A stretch of 64,000 bases of DNA from Nocardia jiangxiensis NBRC 101359 (GTDB taxonomy: Bacteria > Actinomycetota > Actinomycetes > Mycobacteriales > Mycobacteriaceae): NCBI RefSeq assembly GCF_000308615.1, contig NZ_BAGB01000054.1:233993-297992 (forward strand). Direction: 5' to 3'. Shown here one piece after another: positions 45,074 through 53,472 of this stretch (its first letter is position 1; every line of letters begins with the position of its first letter). The notes under the pieces are model-generated. The model was not told where the DNA came from, did no database searches, and saw nothing but the letters and a program-made list of their open reading frames with translations. Both the position numbers and the translations under genes were made by a program.

Positions 45074-45604
45074 TCACCATTTCACCATCGGGAGTGGATG
45101 TCTCGGATGCCGTACCGCATGGGATCCGATGTTCCGCAGCAGAAATGCATGGAAACCCCGGTACGGCAGTTCGGCCACAATATCGCGTACGTCCCGAATG
45201 CCCACTCCGGAACGAACCAAACCACCACTGACATCTATTCGGTCGGCTATTCGGAATGTTTCATTCAACTCGTCGGTCGAACGACGTAAGCGGTGGTGGT
45301 CCAGTACCAGTGTGCGCACCGTCTCGATGTCATCGATCCCGTAGTCGGCGGCCAACTGCTCGGCGAGGTCCGCGGACGGGCCCAGATAATCGACCGTCCC
45401 GGCCGTCCAGATCCCCAGATCGTGGATCGCCCAGGCCAGTGCCGCGGTCTCGGGCGGATCGGCCCGCAGCAGCAGACGGTGATAGTTGACGCAGCGCAGC
45501 ACATGGTTGCGGTACATCTGCCCGTGCGAGCCCAGCACATCCGAGTACCGCCGCAGCACACCGTCGATCAGGCGGTGCGAGGTGATCACACCCGAACCGT
45601 GCAC
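45074..45604 (-). CDS. HD-domain protein
   Basis: A 176-residue protein. The metal-binding pattern is His in YRNHVLRCVNY, the HD pair in AWAIHDLGIWT, and later His/Asp in LVLDHHRLRR and RIADRIDVSGG. HD proteins are phosphohydrolases or metal-dependent hydrolases, typically of nucleotides. The substrate is unknown. GTG 45604 follows GGGAGGA. Confidence 0.82.
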   Translation of the reverse strand: MHGSGVITSHRLIDGVLRRYSDVLGSHGQMYRNHVLRCVNYHRLLLRADPPETAALAWAIHDLGIWTAGTVDYLGPSADLAEQLAADYGIDDIETVRTLVLDHHRLRRSTDELNETFRIADRIDVSGGLVRSGVGIRDVRDIVAELPYRGFHAFLLRNIGSHAVRHPRHPLPMVKW

Positions 45605-45655
45605 CGAGGATTCCTCCCACGAAATGGCAACGCACCAAGTGATTCGATGCCCAGA

Positions 45656-45850
45656 CTACCGGCATCGACCTCGCCATTCGAGAGCAATTCCGACAAATCC
45701 GACCCATCGCATTCGCGCCGCGATTCGATCCGCGTTCCGGACGGCGAACCCGAGATGCGCCGGTTCACCGATCCCGTCGAAATATCCGGGATATCGCGTT
45801 TGCTGATCCCACGCACTCCACAGATATTCGACATATTCACTGTGTTTCAA
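45656..45850 (-). CDS. Small hypothetical protein (64 residues)
   Basis: A TTG-initiated frame: KHSEYVEYLWSAWDQQTRYP followed by GYFDGIGEPAHLGFAVRNAD. It looks protein-like and precedes the HD gene by 51 bp on the same strand. The ribosome-binding site is weak and it may be the N-terminal part of a broken gene. Confidence 0.4.
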   Translation of the reverse strand: MKHSEYVEYLWSAWDQQTRYPGYFDGIGEPAHLGFAVRNADRIAARMRWVGFVGIALEWRGRCR

Positions 45851-45876
45851 CAGCTTTCGCGCTACAGTGCGTAATT

Positions 45877-46668
45877 GTGGACTCCTCGGAGCTCGACCCC
45901 CAACTCGCGCACACCGCGCGAGTCTATGACTACTGGCTCGGTGGACACGACAACTACGAGGCCGATCGTCGTGCCGGTGAACGTTCCGAACAGGTCCATC
46001 CGTATGTGCGGGTGACTGCCCGACAGAATCGCAGTTTCATGTTGCGCGCCGCGGAATTCTGCGCGGGACAGGGCATTCGGCAGTTCCTGGATATCGGCAC
46101 CGGCATTCCCACCGAACCCAACCTGCATCAGGCCGTCCAGAAGGTCGACCCCACGTCGCGAGTGGTCTACGTCGACAACGACCCCATGGTCCTCGCCCAC
46201 GCCCGCGCCCTGATGACCAGCACTCCCCAGGGCTGCACCACCTACGTACACGCCGACGTCCGGAATCCGGACTCGATCCTGACCGCCCCCGAACTACTCG
46301 AAACCCTCGACCCCACCCTGCCGACCGCACTGTCACTGATCGCCGTGATGCATTTCGTGGAAGACGAACACTCCCCCTACGAAATCGTCGAACACCTCCT
46401 CGCCGCACTCGCCCCCGGCTCATATCTGCTGATGACCCACGCCACACCCGATTTCGGCCCGGAGATGGCAGAAGTGGAACGCGTCTACCACGAATCCGGA
46501 ATGCCCGGCCAGATCCGTACCCGAGACCAATTCGCCCGATTCTTCACCGGCCTGGAATGGGTAGCCCCCGCCCTCACCACCCCACACAAATGGCGTCCGG
46601 CGATCACACCACCCAACAGAATGGACAACAAGGTCCAGTTCTACGCGGGAGTCGCCCGCAAAATGTGA
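45877..46668 (+). CDS. SAM-dependent methyltransferase, PF04672 type
   Basis: A 263-residue protein. The opening HTARVYDYWLGGHDNYEADR, the SAM loop FLDIGTGIPTEPNLHQ and VVYVDNDPMVLAHARALM define the S-adenosyl methyltransferase family PF04672 (DUF574), abundant in actinomycetes. The start is GTG 45877. Family members often sit by regulators or secondary-metabolism genes; the acceptor is unknown. Confidence 0.92.
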   Translation: MDSSELDPQLAHTARVYDYWLGGHDNYEADRRAGERSEQVHPYVRVTARQNRSFMLRAAEFCAGQGIRQFLDIGTGIPTEPNLHQAVQKVDPTSRVVYVDNDPMVLAHARALMTSTPQGCTTYVHADVRNPDSILTAPELLETLDPTLPTALSLIAVMHFVEDEHSPYEIVEHLLAALAPGSYLLMTHATPDFGPEMAEVERVYHESGMPGQIRTRDQFARFFTGLEWVAPALTTPHKWRPAITPPNRMDNKVQFYAGVARKM

Positions 46669-46690
46669 ACCGCCGCAAGCAGTTCGAGGT

Positions 46691-47000
46691 TTACCCCGCA
46701 AGATGCGAACCGGCCGATCGCCGAGCCGCCACAACAGGTTCGAGATCTACCCCGGCCGGTGGGCGCAGGCGACGCAACGTCCCGTCGAACCCGGTGACAT
46801 ACAGCGCCCACCGCTCACCGTCCGGACCGATCCGCACCGAACTCGGCCCGGTCCAACCGCCCGACAGTCCCGAGGCACCGGCGACCAGGCAGGCCCAACC
46901 GCTCCGGTCGCGGCCGAATAGCGAGTGATCCCGTTCGACGGCCCTCCTTCGGTGCCCACCCACGCGGTCAACAGATCGCCATCGGGTTCCGGGGATCGAT
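46691..47000 (-). pseudogene. Remnant of a beta-propeller-like protein
   Basis: Two frames hold protein-like pieces in order: GDLLTAWVGTEGGPSNGITR (about 46982 to 46923), then GPSSVRIGPDGERWALYVTG and FDGTLRRLRPPAGVDLEP. They read like blades of an exported propeller, joined by a frameshift near 46890-46920. There is no start or complete fold. The rest of 46669-47057 shows nothing coding. Confidence 0.4.
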
Positions 47001-47057
47001 GCAGAAGCGGACGTGTCGGGTTCCGGCGGGTGCGGCTGCTTTGGCAGAGTGGGGGCC

Positions 47058-47798
47058 GTGAACTCCTCCCCCGGATCGACGTATCAGCCGCGACCGATGT
47101 CCAGCCGCACTGCCTACCTCCTCGGCGGTGTCGCACTCGTGGTCATCGTGCTGATCGTGGTGTACGTGATGCATTCGAGCAGCAGCAAGAGTCTGAAGGT
47201 CCAGGAAGACGGGTACGGTCCGGTGCACGACTCGGCGGTGAGCGCACTGCTGGATTCGGACGGCGCGATCGTGCTCGGTAAAACCAATGCCGCCAAGACG
47301 ATCGATCTGTACGAGGATCCGCTGTGCCCGGATTGCGGATCGCTCGAGCACTATTACGGGCAGCAGATCGCCAAGAATGTCGATGCGGGCAAGCTCATCG
47401 TGCGGTACCGGTTCGTGAACTTCCTGGATTCGAAGTCGGGCACGAAGGATTACTCGACCCGCGCGATCGCGGCCAGTGATTGCGTCGCCTCGGCCGGTGA
47501 CGGCCCGACCTTCTCGAAATTCCATCAGGCGCTGTTCACCACCAAACAGCCCAGCGAGGAAGGCGGCAGCCTCAGCAACGCCGAGCTGGCCGCGATCGCC
47601 AAGGATGCCGGCGCCTCGCAGGACGTGCAGCAGTGCATTGCCAAGGGCGACCGCGTCGACGAGGCACGCGACCACGCGCAGGCCGCGATGACGGCCCTCA
47701 AAGACGCTGCGGGGCAGGTACAGACCCCGACGGTGCTGGACGGCGGCAAGAACGTCGACACCGAGGACTCGACCTGGGTGACCAAGCTCGCGGGATAG
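47058..47798 (+). CDS. Membrane-anchored DsbA-like thioredoxin-fold protein
   Basis: A 246-residue protein. One N-terminal anchor (AYLLGGVALVVIVLIVVYVM, about 20-39) is followed by an extracytoplasmic DsbA/thioredoxin-4 domain: KTIDLYEDPLCPDCGSLEHY contains the CPDC redox pair, and the cis-Pro is in VQTPTVLDGG. It probably makes or isomerises disulfides in exported proteins. GTG 47058 is preferred; a 13-bp terminator follows. Confidence 0.88.
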   Translation: MNSSPGSTYQPRPMSSRTAYLLGGVALVVIVLIVVYVMHSSSSKSLKVQEDGYGPVHDSAVSALLDSDGAIVLGKTNAAKTIDLYEDPLCPDCGSLEHYYGQQIAKNVDAGKLIVRYRFVNFLDSKSGTKDYSTRAIAASDCVASAGDGPTFSKFHQALFTTKQPSEEGGSLSNAELAAIAKDAGASQDVQQCIAKGDRVDEARDHAQAAMTALKDAAGQVQTPTVLDGGKNVDTEDSTWVTKLAG

Positions 47799-47814
47799 CC
47801 GCGCTCGGCCTCGA

Positions 47815-47849
47815 ACCGCCCGGACGGCAACCCCAGCCGTCCGGGCGGT
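47815..47849. terminator. Bidirectional terminator hairpin
   Basis: ACCGCCCGGACGG (47815-47827) and CCGTCCGGGCGGT (47837-47849) form a perfect 13-bp stem with a 9-nt loop, between two convergent genes. It should stop both. Confidence 0.8.
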
Positions 47850-47879
47850 GTCCATCAACCCCCGTGGATATGCGCCGGA

Positions 47880-48107
47880 TCAGGGGTCCTCATCGATCAG
47901 CGCCTCGTAGACGCGATTGCGCGCATCGGCGATGGCGTTGACGGTGTCGCGCAGTTGTCCGGCCATCGCGGCATAGCCGGATCCGGCAGGGGTCCGGTCG
48001 AGTTCGGATTCCAGGCGACTGCGAAGTTTGTCGAGCGCTGCGATTCGTTCGCGTTCCACGGCGACGTCGATGACGGTCGGCGCCGGCGGGCGGTCCGGGT
48101 GCGACAT
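47880..48107 (-). CDS. Small hypothetical helical protein
   Basis: A 75-residue protein from ATG 48107; the body (ERERIAALDKLRSRLESELD, MAGQLRDTVNAIADARNRV) is strongly helical and charged, possibly coiled-coil. No domain is recognised. It lies 67 bp beyond the stop of the HNH gene on the same strand. Confidence 0.55.
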   Translation of the reverse strand: MSHPDRPPAPTVIDVAVERERIAALDKLRSRLESELDRTPAGSGYAAMAGQLRDTVNAIADARNRVYEALIDEDP

Positions 48108-48174
48108 GTGCTGTGTCCTGTGGATCGCTACCGGACGGACGTCCGGCTGCAGAGCGAGCATCAGTGAATCCCCC

Positions 48175-49581
48175 TCAGCGACTTGGGTTTTCGACAACAA
48201 GGTGGCCGGGCGGCTCGTTCTCGGGCGTCATCGAGACCAGCTCCGGATGGACGAACGCGCCGTGCTCGATCGGGTAGGTCAGGTCGACGGTGGACGGGTG
48301 CGGTGGTGCGGAAACACTTGCAGGGGAGGGCCATATGGCATGGAACGCCTCGATATCGGTGTGTGGGAACAGATATCGCTCACCCTCGCGGAGGGTGGTG
48401 CGCTCATCGCCGGTGGGACTCCTCCAGCGTAGCCGATCGGCATCGACGCGGTCGATCCGCCACGACGTCTCCCCTCGCCCGGCCGCAGCTTTCAAGCGAA
48501 GATGACGTGTACACAACACGGCGAGGTTCGCCAGAACCGTCCCCCGACGCACCGTATCGAACGGAACACTGTGGTCCAGTAGCGATTCCGAAGAGGGCAT
48601 GGTGCACCCGGGAAAACGGCACATGCCGTCGAGCGCGCGAACATCCCGATCCTGCCATTGCGCCGGGTCGGGCCGCGCCGCCTCCTCCGAACTGGTCGGA
48701 TCCTCGATTCGTTCCGGAATCAGTTGGAACCGAGCGTATTCCGCGATCCGATGCACGACCGCCGCATCGATCGGACCGTAGCCCGCCAGATGAGCCGGCG
48801 CATCGCTCTCACCCAGGAACGTCTCGGCGGGCACACCGATCTGAATCAACGGCCGCCTCGACGGCTCGGATTCCTTTGCAGTGCAGCGTTTTCCGCGGTT
48901 GCACGTACAACGCAGATGTCGTGCCCCGTCGGCCAGCGCCACCAGCGCATCGGCTCGCCGCTGCGTCATCGTGCGCGGATCGGACCGGCACACCTGCAGA
49001 CTCATCTCCCGCAAACGCATCGCGACCGTCTGCGCGCCCACCGCGGGCACCAAACCGTCGAACACCGCCATACCGTCCTGCACGGCCTTGATGCGCACAT
49101 CCCGATCGCCCTCGCGCCGCTCGCGACGACGACTCTCACCCGCAGGATCGAGCCTGGCCACCCAGCGCCGCACCGTCTGCCGCAGCCGCGCAGGCGGCAG
49201 CCGCTCCGCCACATCGATCAGCGTCGGTTCGACATCGGCGAGCAACTCCTCCGGCAGATCCCGCACGTTCTCCACCAGGACCTGTGTCCGCGCCAGGTCG
49301 ATCCGCCCGGAAGCGAACGCCTCGCGAATCCGCGGCAGCCGATCGAGCCCGATCCCGATATCGATCAGCCCCGCCGCCACCGTCTCGGAGATCTGCACCG
49401 CCATCGACGCCTCGGCCGCGGCGAACTCCGCCCCCCGCTCCGTCGCCCCCCGTCGCCGATACAACTCCCGCACGGCAAGCACCTCGGCAGCCTGCGCGAA
49501 CGCCGCCGCCCCATGCGCCCGCCGCACCGCGTCGAGCAGCCCCTCATCGGTCATCCCCTGAAGCTCTCCGCTATCGAACAT
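48175..49581 (-). CDS. 13E12-type DUF222/HNH endonuclease-domain protein (SOS-regulated)
   Basis: A 468-residue protein. The DUF222 helical domain (about 5-220) has the ARTQVLVENVRDLPEELLAD and RRERREGDRDVRIKAV segments; the C-terminal HNH domain has CRFPGCTMPSSESLLDHSVP then LANLAVLCTRHLRLK. Mycobacterial REP13E12 proteins of this type are LexA-controlled. ATG 49581 sits inside a perfect LexA palindrome, and a second box lies upstream. Nuclease activity is plausible but unproven. Confidence 0.9.
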   Translation of the reverse strand: MFDSGELQGMTDEGLLDAVRRAHGAAAFAQAAEVLAVRELYRRRGATERGAEFAAAEASMAVQISETVAAGLIDIGIGLDRLPRIREAFASGRIDLARTQVLVENVRDLPEELLADVEPTLIDVAERLPPARLRQTVRRWVARLDPAGESRRRERREGDRDVRIKAVQDGMAVFDGLVPAVGAQTVAMRLREMSLQVCRSDPRTMTQRRADALVALADGARHLRCTCNRGKRCTAKESEPSRRPLIQIGVPAETFLGESDAPAHLAGYGPIDAAVVHRIAEYARFQLIPERIEDPTSSEEAARPDPAQWQDRDVRALDGMCRFPGCTMPSSESLLDHSVPFDTVRRGTVLANLAVLCTRHLRLKAAAGRGETSWRIDRVDADRLRWRSPTGDERTTLREGERYLFPHTDIEAFHAIWPSPASVSAPPHPSTVDLTYPIEHGAFVHPELVSMTPENEPPGHLVVENPSR

Positions 49582-49589
49582 GTGTTCGA
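49574..49589. promoter_or_regulatory. LexA (SOS) box at the start of the HNH gene
   Basis: TCGAACATGTGTTCGA is a full 16-bp match to the mycobacterial LexA operator (TCGAAC-N4-GTTCGA). The HNH gene's ATG (complement of 49579-49581) lies in it. Confidence 0.85.
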
Positions 49590-49598
49590 TCCTACCTT

Positions 49599-49614
49599 TC
49601 GAACACCCGTTCCA
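49599..49614. promoter_or_regulatory. Second, degenerate LexA box
   Basis: TCGAACACCCGTTCCA has one mismatch from the LexA consensus arms and is centred exactly 25 bp upstream of the first box, allowing cooperative binding. Confidence 0.6.
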
Positions 49615-49705
49615 CCACCCCGTTGTCCAGGCGATTTGGCGGCAAATACCCACGTGGTGTAACTTCGTTCAAGCCGAAGGGGAACACCCCGGAGGCAAGT
49701 TCCAC

Positions 49706-49781
49706 GGGGCTATGGCGCAGCTGGTAGCGCACCACACTGGCAGTGTGGGGGTCAGGGGTTCGAGTCCCCTTAGCTCCACCA
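49706..49781 (+). tRNA. tRNA-Ala (anticodon GGC)
   Basis: A 76-nt cloverleaf with encoded CCA. The acceptor GGGGCTA pairs with TAGCTCC and contains the G3:U70 wobble that marks alanine tRNAs. The anticodon arm is CCACA-CTGGCAG-TGTGG, giving anticodon GGC (GCC codons). The T arm is AGGGG-TTCGAGT-CCCCT. The 3' 43 bases form attL of the integrated element, and the gene stays intact after integration. Confidence 0.96.
49737..49779. repeat. attL (43-bp direct repeat, left copy)
   Basis: The sequence from the anticodon loop (CTGGCAG) to the first C of CCA in tRNA-Ala is repeated exactly at 55644-55686. Tyrosine integrases recombine at such 3' tRNA segments. Confidence 0.9.
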
Positions 49782-49782
49782 G

Positions 49783-49800
49783 GGAAAACAGTCGTTTTCC
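49783..49800. terminator. Hairpin between tRNA-Ala and integrase
   Basis: GGAAAAC-AGTC-GTTTTCC is a perfect 7-bp stem immediately after the tRNA CCA, with T-rich arms. It may terminate both the tRNA and the convergent integrase operon, replacing the tRNA's own terminator, which now lies beyond attR. Confidence 0.55.
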
Positions 49801-49819
49801 ATCGTTTCGAGTCGGCCGA

Positions 49820-49840
49820 TTGACGACACATTTGACGACA
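49820..49840. repeat. Direct repeats TTGACGACA near attL
   Basis: TTGACGACA occurs at 49820-49828 and 49832-49840, 12 bp apart. A similar pair is found inside the right end (55538-55557). They are likely arm-type integrase or excisionase binding sites. Confidence 0.5.
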
Positions 49841-49842
49841 AC

Positions 49843-51099
49843 TCACAGCGCAGTGTCGTCGGCCGACGAATCGAACAGCGTCCCCATTGAGTCCAAGGCG
49901 TCCCGCTTCACCGACTCGATCACCTCCATGTAGATGTCCGTCGTCACGGTGATCGAGGAATGGCGCAGGATGCGCTGCACGGTCGCAGCCTCGACACGTT
50001 GCGTGAACAGCAGCGTCGCGCACGAATGCCGCAGGTCATGCACCCGGACCTCTGGCACCCCCGCCTTTTTGCACAGCGCATGGAACATCCGGTTGACGTT
50101 CCGCGGCTCGATCGGCTTGCCGAACTTCGTGGTGAACACCAAGCCGGATTCCGTCCAATCCCTACCGGCCGCGAATCGTTCCTCCATCTGCTGTTTCCTA
50201 TGATTCCGGAGAACGGCGACGAGCGGACGAGGCAGCGGAAGCGTGGCGTTCGAACCTTCGGTCTTCACCTCCTCGAGACGCAACTTGCCGTCGACACGAT
50301 GCAGAGCTTGCCGAACCACCAGCCGCCCGCCGGACAGGTCGACATCGGACCACTTCAAGCCCAGAGCCTCACCGCGCCGTAACCCCATCGACAACGCCAC
50401 CGCCCACAGGGCATGCAACCGATGCGATTCCGCTGTCCGCAAGAGTTGCTTGGCCTCCACCACCGTGAACGCCCGAACTTTGTACTCACCCGCGCCGCCG
50501 ACCTTCACCGTCCGAGCCACATTCCGACTGATCAGCTCTTCCTCCACGGCATCTTGCAGCGCAGCCCGAAGCACCCGGAGTACATGCTGAATCGAGCTGA
50601 TCGACAAGACGTCGTGGCAGCACGCTGCAGGCGACTTCGCGCAGCATCGAGGCTTGACCCGACCAGCATCCTTGCCCTGGGCGCAGCACTGGCACTTGGT
50701 ACGCAGCCCTGCAATGAACGCCCGAACCTGTCGACTGCCCAACGCCTTGAGCTTGTGGCGGCCCAGGCCCGGAACGATATGCAGCCGAACATCGCCCTCG
50801 TAGGTAGCGAAGGTGGTCCGCCTGATCTTCGGTTCGGCGATATCGCGTAGCCAGTACTCCATGTATTGCCGAACCGTCATGGTCGTCACATCGACGGGAA
50901 TTCCCTTGCGCTGCAACTCCTTCAGCCGCGTACGCTCAGCGTCCGCCTCATCCCAGGTGCGGCCGTAGACACTGACCCGCTTGCGCTTGCCGTCCGGGGT
51001 ATCCACGAACAATTTCAGCTCGAATCGGCCGTCTTGACGCTGACCGATAGTGCCCGAGCCGTTCGGGTTGCGCTTCTGCCGCTTCTTCTCAGCCATCAC
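49843..51099 (-). CDS. int: Tyrosine-recombinase integrase of the element
   Basis: A 418-residue integrase. It has an arm-binding N-terminus (NGSGTIGQRQDGRFELKLFV), a SAM-like core-binding domain (VRQYMEYWLRDIAEPKIRRT) and a catalytic domain with Arg in MGLRRGEALGLKW, HDLRHSCATLL, RHSSITVT and the nucleophile Tyr in TTDIYMEV. A Cys-rich insert (KCQCCAQGKD...PRCCAKSPAACCHD, about 135-165), seen in other AICE integrases, may bind zinc. Its GTG/ATG start overlaps the excisionase stop. Confidence 0.95.
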   Translation of the reverse strand: MMAEKKRQKRNPNGSGTIGQRQDGRFELKLFVDTPDGKRKRVSVYGRTWDEADAERTRLKELQRKGIPVDVTTMTVRQYMEYWLRDIAEPKIRRTTFATYEGDVRLHIVPGLGRHKLKALGSRQVRAFIAGLRTKCQCCAQGKDAGRVKPRCCAKSPAACCHDVLSISSIQHVLRVLRAALQDAVEEELISRNVARTVKVGGAGEYKVRAFTVVEAKQLLRTAESHRLHALWAVALSMGLRRGEALGLKWSDVDLSGGRLVVRQALHRVDGKLRLEEVKTEGSNATLPLPRPLVAVLRNHRKQQMEERFAAGRDWTESGLVFTTKFGKPIEPRNVNRMFHALCKKAGVPEVRVHDLRHSCATLLFTQRVEAATVQRILRHSSITVTTDIYMEVIESVKRDALDSMGTLFDSSADDTAL

Positions 51100-51281
51100 G
51101 CGGCACTCTCGATCAGACCGGAGATATACGCATCAAAGGACTGCCGAACGATCCGCCGACACCGACCGACCTTGATCGATTGCACCTGCCCATCCCACAG
51201 CAGCCGGTATATCGACCATGTGCTGACCATGAGTTCGTCGGCCGCTTCCTGCACGGTCATGAACTTGCCGCCCATCCTCAT
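51096..51281 (-). CDS. xis: Excisionase / helix-turn-helix protein of the element
   Basis: A 61-residue (or 59 from the second ATG at 51275) MerR-like HTH_17 protein: MTVQEAADELMVSTWSIYRL then IKVGRCRRIVRQSFDAYI. This is the usual small DNA-bending factor needed with Int for excision. AGGAGGGG fits the 51275 ATG best. It overlaps int by 4 bp. Confidence 0.88.
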   Translation of the reverse strand: MRMGGKFMTVQEAADELMVSTWSIYRLLWDGQVQSIKVGRCRRIVRQSFDAYISGLIESAA

Positions 51282-51287
51282 CCCCTC

Positions 51288-52982
51288 CTATGCCGCATCC
51301 GGGTTTGCCGAATCTTGTTGCCCTGCAACGGTTTCACGTGAATCATGATCTTGCTCAGCCTGAGCCAGCCGCGCTATGTCGTACTGTGAGCGTTGCCGGA
51401 TCTTCTCCGCGACCATGGACATGATCAGGTACTCGCGCGGGGGCACGTCCGGGTCTCCTGGCTCGGCCGGAGCGATCCGGAACCGCGACACGTCCTCCTT
51501 GCTGATGCCCGCCTCAGCGAGACGTTGCCGGACGAACTCCACCCGGTCCGCCTTGTGATCGGTCAGGTTCTTCCCGGTCCACTTGCGCGACACCAGCACT
51601 CGACGGCCCCGCAGTCCGAGGGTGTCCCGCCGATGCGCCTTACCCTTGCAGCGGCCAGGAACGGTCTTCTCATTCGCCCCCTTCGGGACCACGCCGTAAC
51701 GCAGCCAGATCCCGCAGCGAGGCGAGCAGGGCGTCTTGCACAGCTCCTCATGCAACCGGTCGTAATGCCGTGCGGCGCGGTCGGACTGGGGTTCGATCAC
51801 CTCGGAGATGGACTTGGTGAGGTACTTGGTCAGGTAGCCGATATGGCGGCCTGCCTCTTCGGTGCCGCCGAGGATGCCCTTGACGTCGACCTGCTGTCCG
51901 AACCGGACCACGTGTGCAGGCTCGATGTCGTCCATCTCATCCATCAGGTCCATCACCTGATCCCACGTCGGCACCGGCACCGGGTCACCGGTTTCCGGAT
52001 CCACCTCATCCGGGTCCACCCACGCCGCCATGGTGTAATTCCAGACCGGCATCCGGTCGGGGGTGTAGACGTCCTGGTCGAAGTGCGGCCAGTGCACCTG
52101 GTGATACGTCGCCGCGGTGAGTTGCCGGATCATGGCCCGAGGATCGGAGCCGCGGACACCGGCATGGATGTGCGGAGCTCCCCGACGCTGGGGTTCGACG
52201 GTGGCGAAGTACTGGACATCGCGGCCTGAAGCGCGCCGGTAGTTCTGGACGAACCGATCGAACAGGGCCGGGAAGTGGATGATGTCGCGGGCCGCTTGGC
52301 GGTAGTCGTAGCTGTCCGGGTCGATCGGGGCCCCGTCCGGACCGACTTTGCCGTAGGAGGGCAGGGTCAGGGTCAGGAACATGGACGGCCGGTACTTGCC
52401 CGCGTACTCCCGCCCGACCGTCGACCGCGACACCTTCTGCCGTGGCAGGTCCGGGGACTCCTGGCGCCGACGAGTGGACCGCTTGCGGACAGACTTGGAT
52501 TCCGGGTCCAGCGGCGGGAACGGTCCGCGCACCCCCGACTCCCGCAGCTCCGCGTCGAGGTCCGCGACGACTTCCCGGATACCGTCCATGACGTCCTGGT
52601 CGCCCGCCTCCTTGGCCTGCTCGTACTCCTCCTGCAAGCTCGCGCGAGCAAGCACAATCGCCCGCTCCGCCTCGGTCGGTTCGCGCTTGTCGTCCACTGG
52701 TTCCTCCTCGATGTGCCAGCCCTCGCGGCACTGTTGAATCCGCAGGGCTCGAGCCCGTGCAGCACACGCCGGACACACGCATTCGAGGGTCGATTTGCAC
52801 GGTGCGCCAACGTATTTCATCTCCCCCGACGCCTGATCGAACGACCGCATCGGCAACGGCCGCGTACACACCCCGTGCTGATCGGCCAAATCCTGGGCGA
52901 TCTCGGGCATGTTCGGGATAGCGCGTTGCTCCGCCGCCGTCCGACGACGCGAATCCAGGTCAGTCACCAGCGATCCGCTCAT
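51288..52982 (-). CDS. RepSA-type replication initiator
   Basis: A 564-residue rolling-circle initiator. An N-terminal Cys cluster (CKSTLECVCPACAARARA) is probably a zinc finger. Then come motif 1 FLTLTLPSYGKVG, the HUH motif in RRGAPHIHAGVRG, and motif 3 with Tyr in GYLTKYLTKSISE, plus a second cluster CKTPCSPRCG. RepSA starts autonomous replication of excised AICEs. ATG 52982 overlaps the upstream stop. Confidence 0.9.
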   Translation of the reverse strand: MSGSLVTDLDSRRRTAAEQRAIPNMPEIAQDLADQHGVCTRPLPMRSFDQASGEMKYVGAPCKSTLECVCPACAARARALRIQQCREGWHIEEEPVDDKREPTEAERAIVLARASLQEEYEQAKEAGDQDVMDGIREVVADLDAELRESGVRGPFPPLDPESKSVRKRSTRRRQESPDLPRQKVSRSTVGREYAGKYRPSMFLTLTLPSYGKVGPDGAPIDPDSYDYRQAARDIIHFPALFDRFVQNYRRASGRDVQYFATVEPQRRGAPHIHAGVRGSDPRAMIRQLTAATYHQVHWPHFDQDVYTPDRMPVWNYTMAAWVDPDEVDPETGDPVPVPTWDQVMDLMDEMDDIEPAHVVRFGQQVDVKGILGGTEEAGRHIGYLTKYLTKSISEVIEPQSDRAARHYDRLHEELCKTPCSPRCGIWLRYGVVPKGANEKTVPGRCKGKAHRRDTLGLRGRRVLVSRKWTGKNLTDHKADRVEFVRQRLAEAGISKEDVSRFRIAPAEPGDPDVPPREYLIMSMVAEKIRQRSQYDIARLAQAEQDHDSRETVAGQQDSANPDAA

Positions 52983-53311
52983 GCAGCCACCACGCAATCC
53001 AGGTCAATCGGCTTACCGGGAACTGTCGAGACCGCCCACTCCACGGACGACATCAGCACGAGCTCCGCAGCACGATCCGTGGCCCGAGGAAGGAACGCGT
53101 CCCACTCCTCCGCGTAGGCCGATCCGATCAAGCCGCAGGCAGTCCACCGAGCACACATCGCATTGAACTGCGCGAAGCTCAGACCCGAGACATCCTGGAA
53201 GGCAATCGACATCCGCTCCGGACGCTGGACCAGCCACGCCAGCAGCCACCGCTCACGCACCGGCAGCGCATCCAACCCGAGCAGCAGCACCTTGGCCTCG
53301 AACTCGTTCAC
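52979..53311 (-). CDS. Element protein of unknown function (110 residues)
   Basis: A helical protein, ALPVRERWLLAWLVQRPERM then LSFAQFNAMCARWTACGLIG, with the look of a winged-helix or helix-turn-helix fold. GTG 53311 overlaps the upstream small gene's stop and its own stop overlaps repSA, so the three are translationally coupled. Confidence 0.75.
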   Translation of the reverse strand: MNEFEAKVLLLGLDALPVRERWLLAWLVQRPERMSIAFQDVSGLSFAQFNAMCARWTACGLIGSAYAEEWDAFLPRATDRAAELVLMSSVEWAVSTVPGKPIDLDCVVAA

Positions 53312-53469
53312 GCCGGACGCCCCTCTCCCTCACGAACATCGAACAGGCTCAACTGCCCCGCACAGGGCGCAGACAGATCACGTACGGTCTTGCACCGACG
53401 CCGATTCCCACGAAGGGCAGCGGCCGAACTCTCCTGCTGCCCTTGGGGTTTCCTCGCCTTCCCCGCCAT
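53308..53469 (-). CDS. Small element protein (53 residues)
   Basis: ATG 53469 lies 3 bases after the preceding stop and its TGA overlaps the next GTG. The N-terminus is basic (MAGKARKPQGQQ) and the C-terminus is GQLSLFDVREGEGRPA. Operon position and codon use support it as real. It is probably DNA- or protein-binding; function is unknown. Confidence 0.7.
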   Translation of the reverse strand: MAGKARKPQGQQESSAAALRGNRRRCKTVRDLSAPCAGQLSLFDVREGEGRPA

Positions 53470-53472
53470 CGG

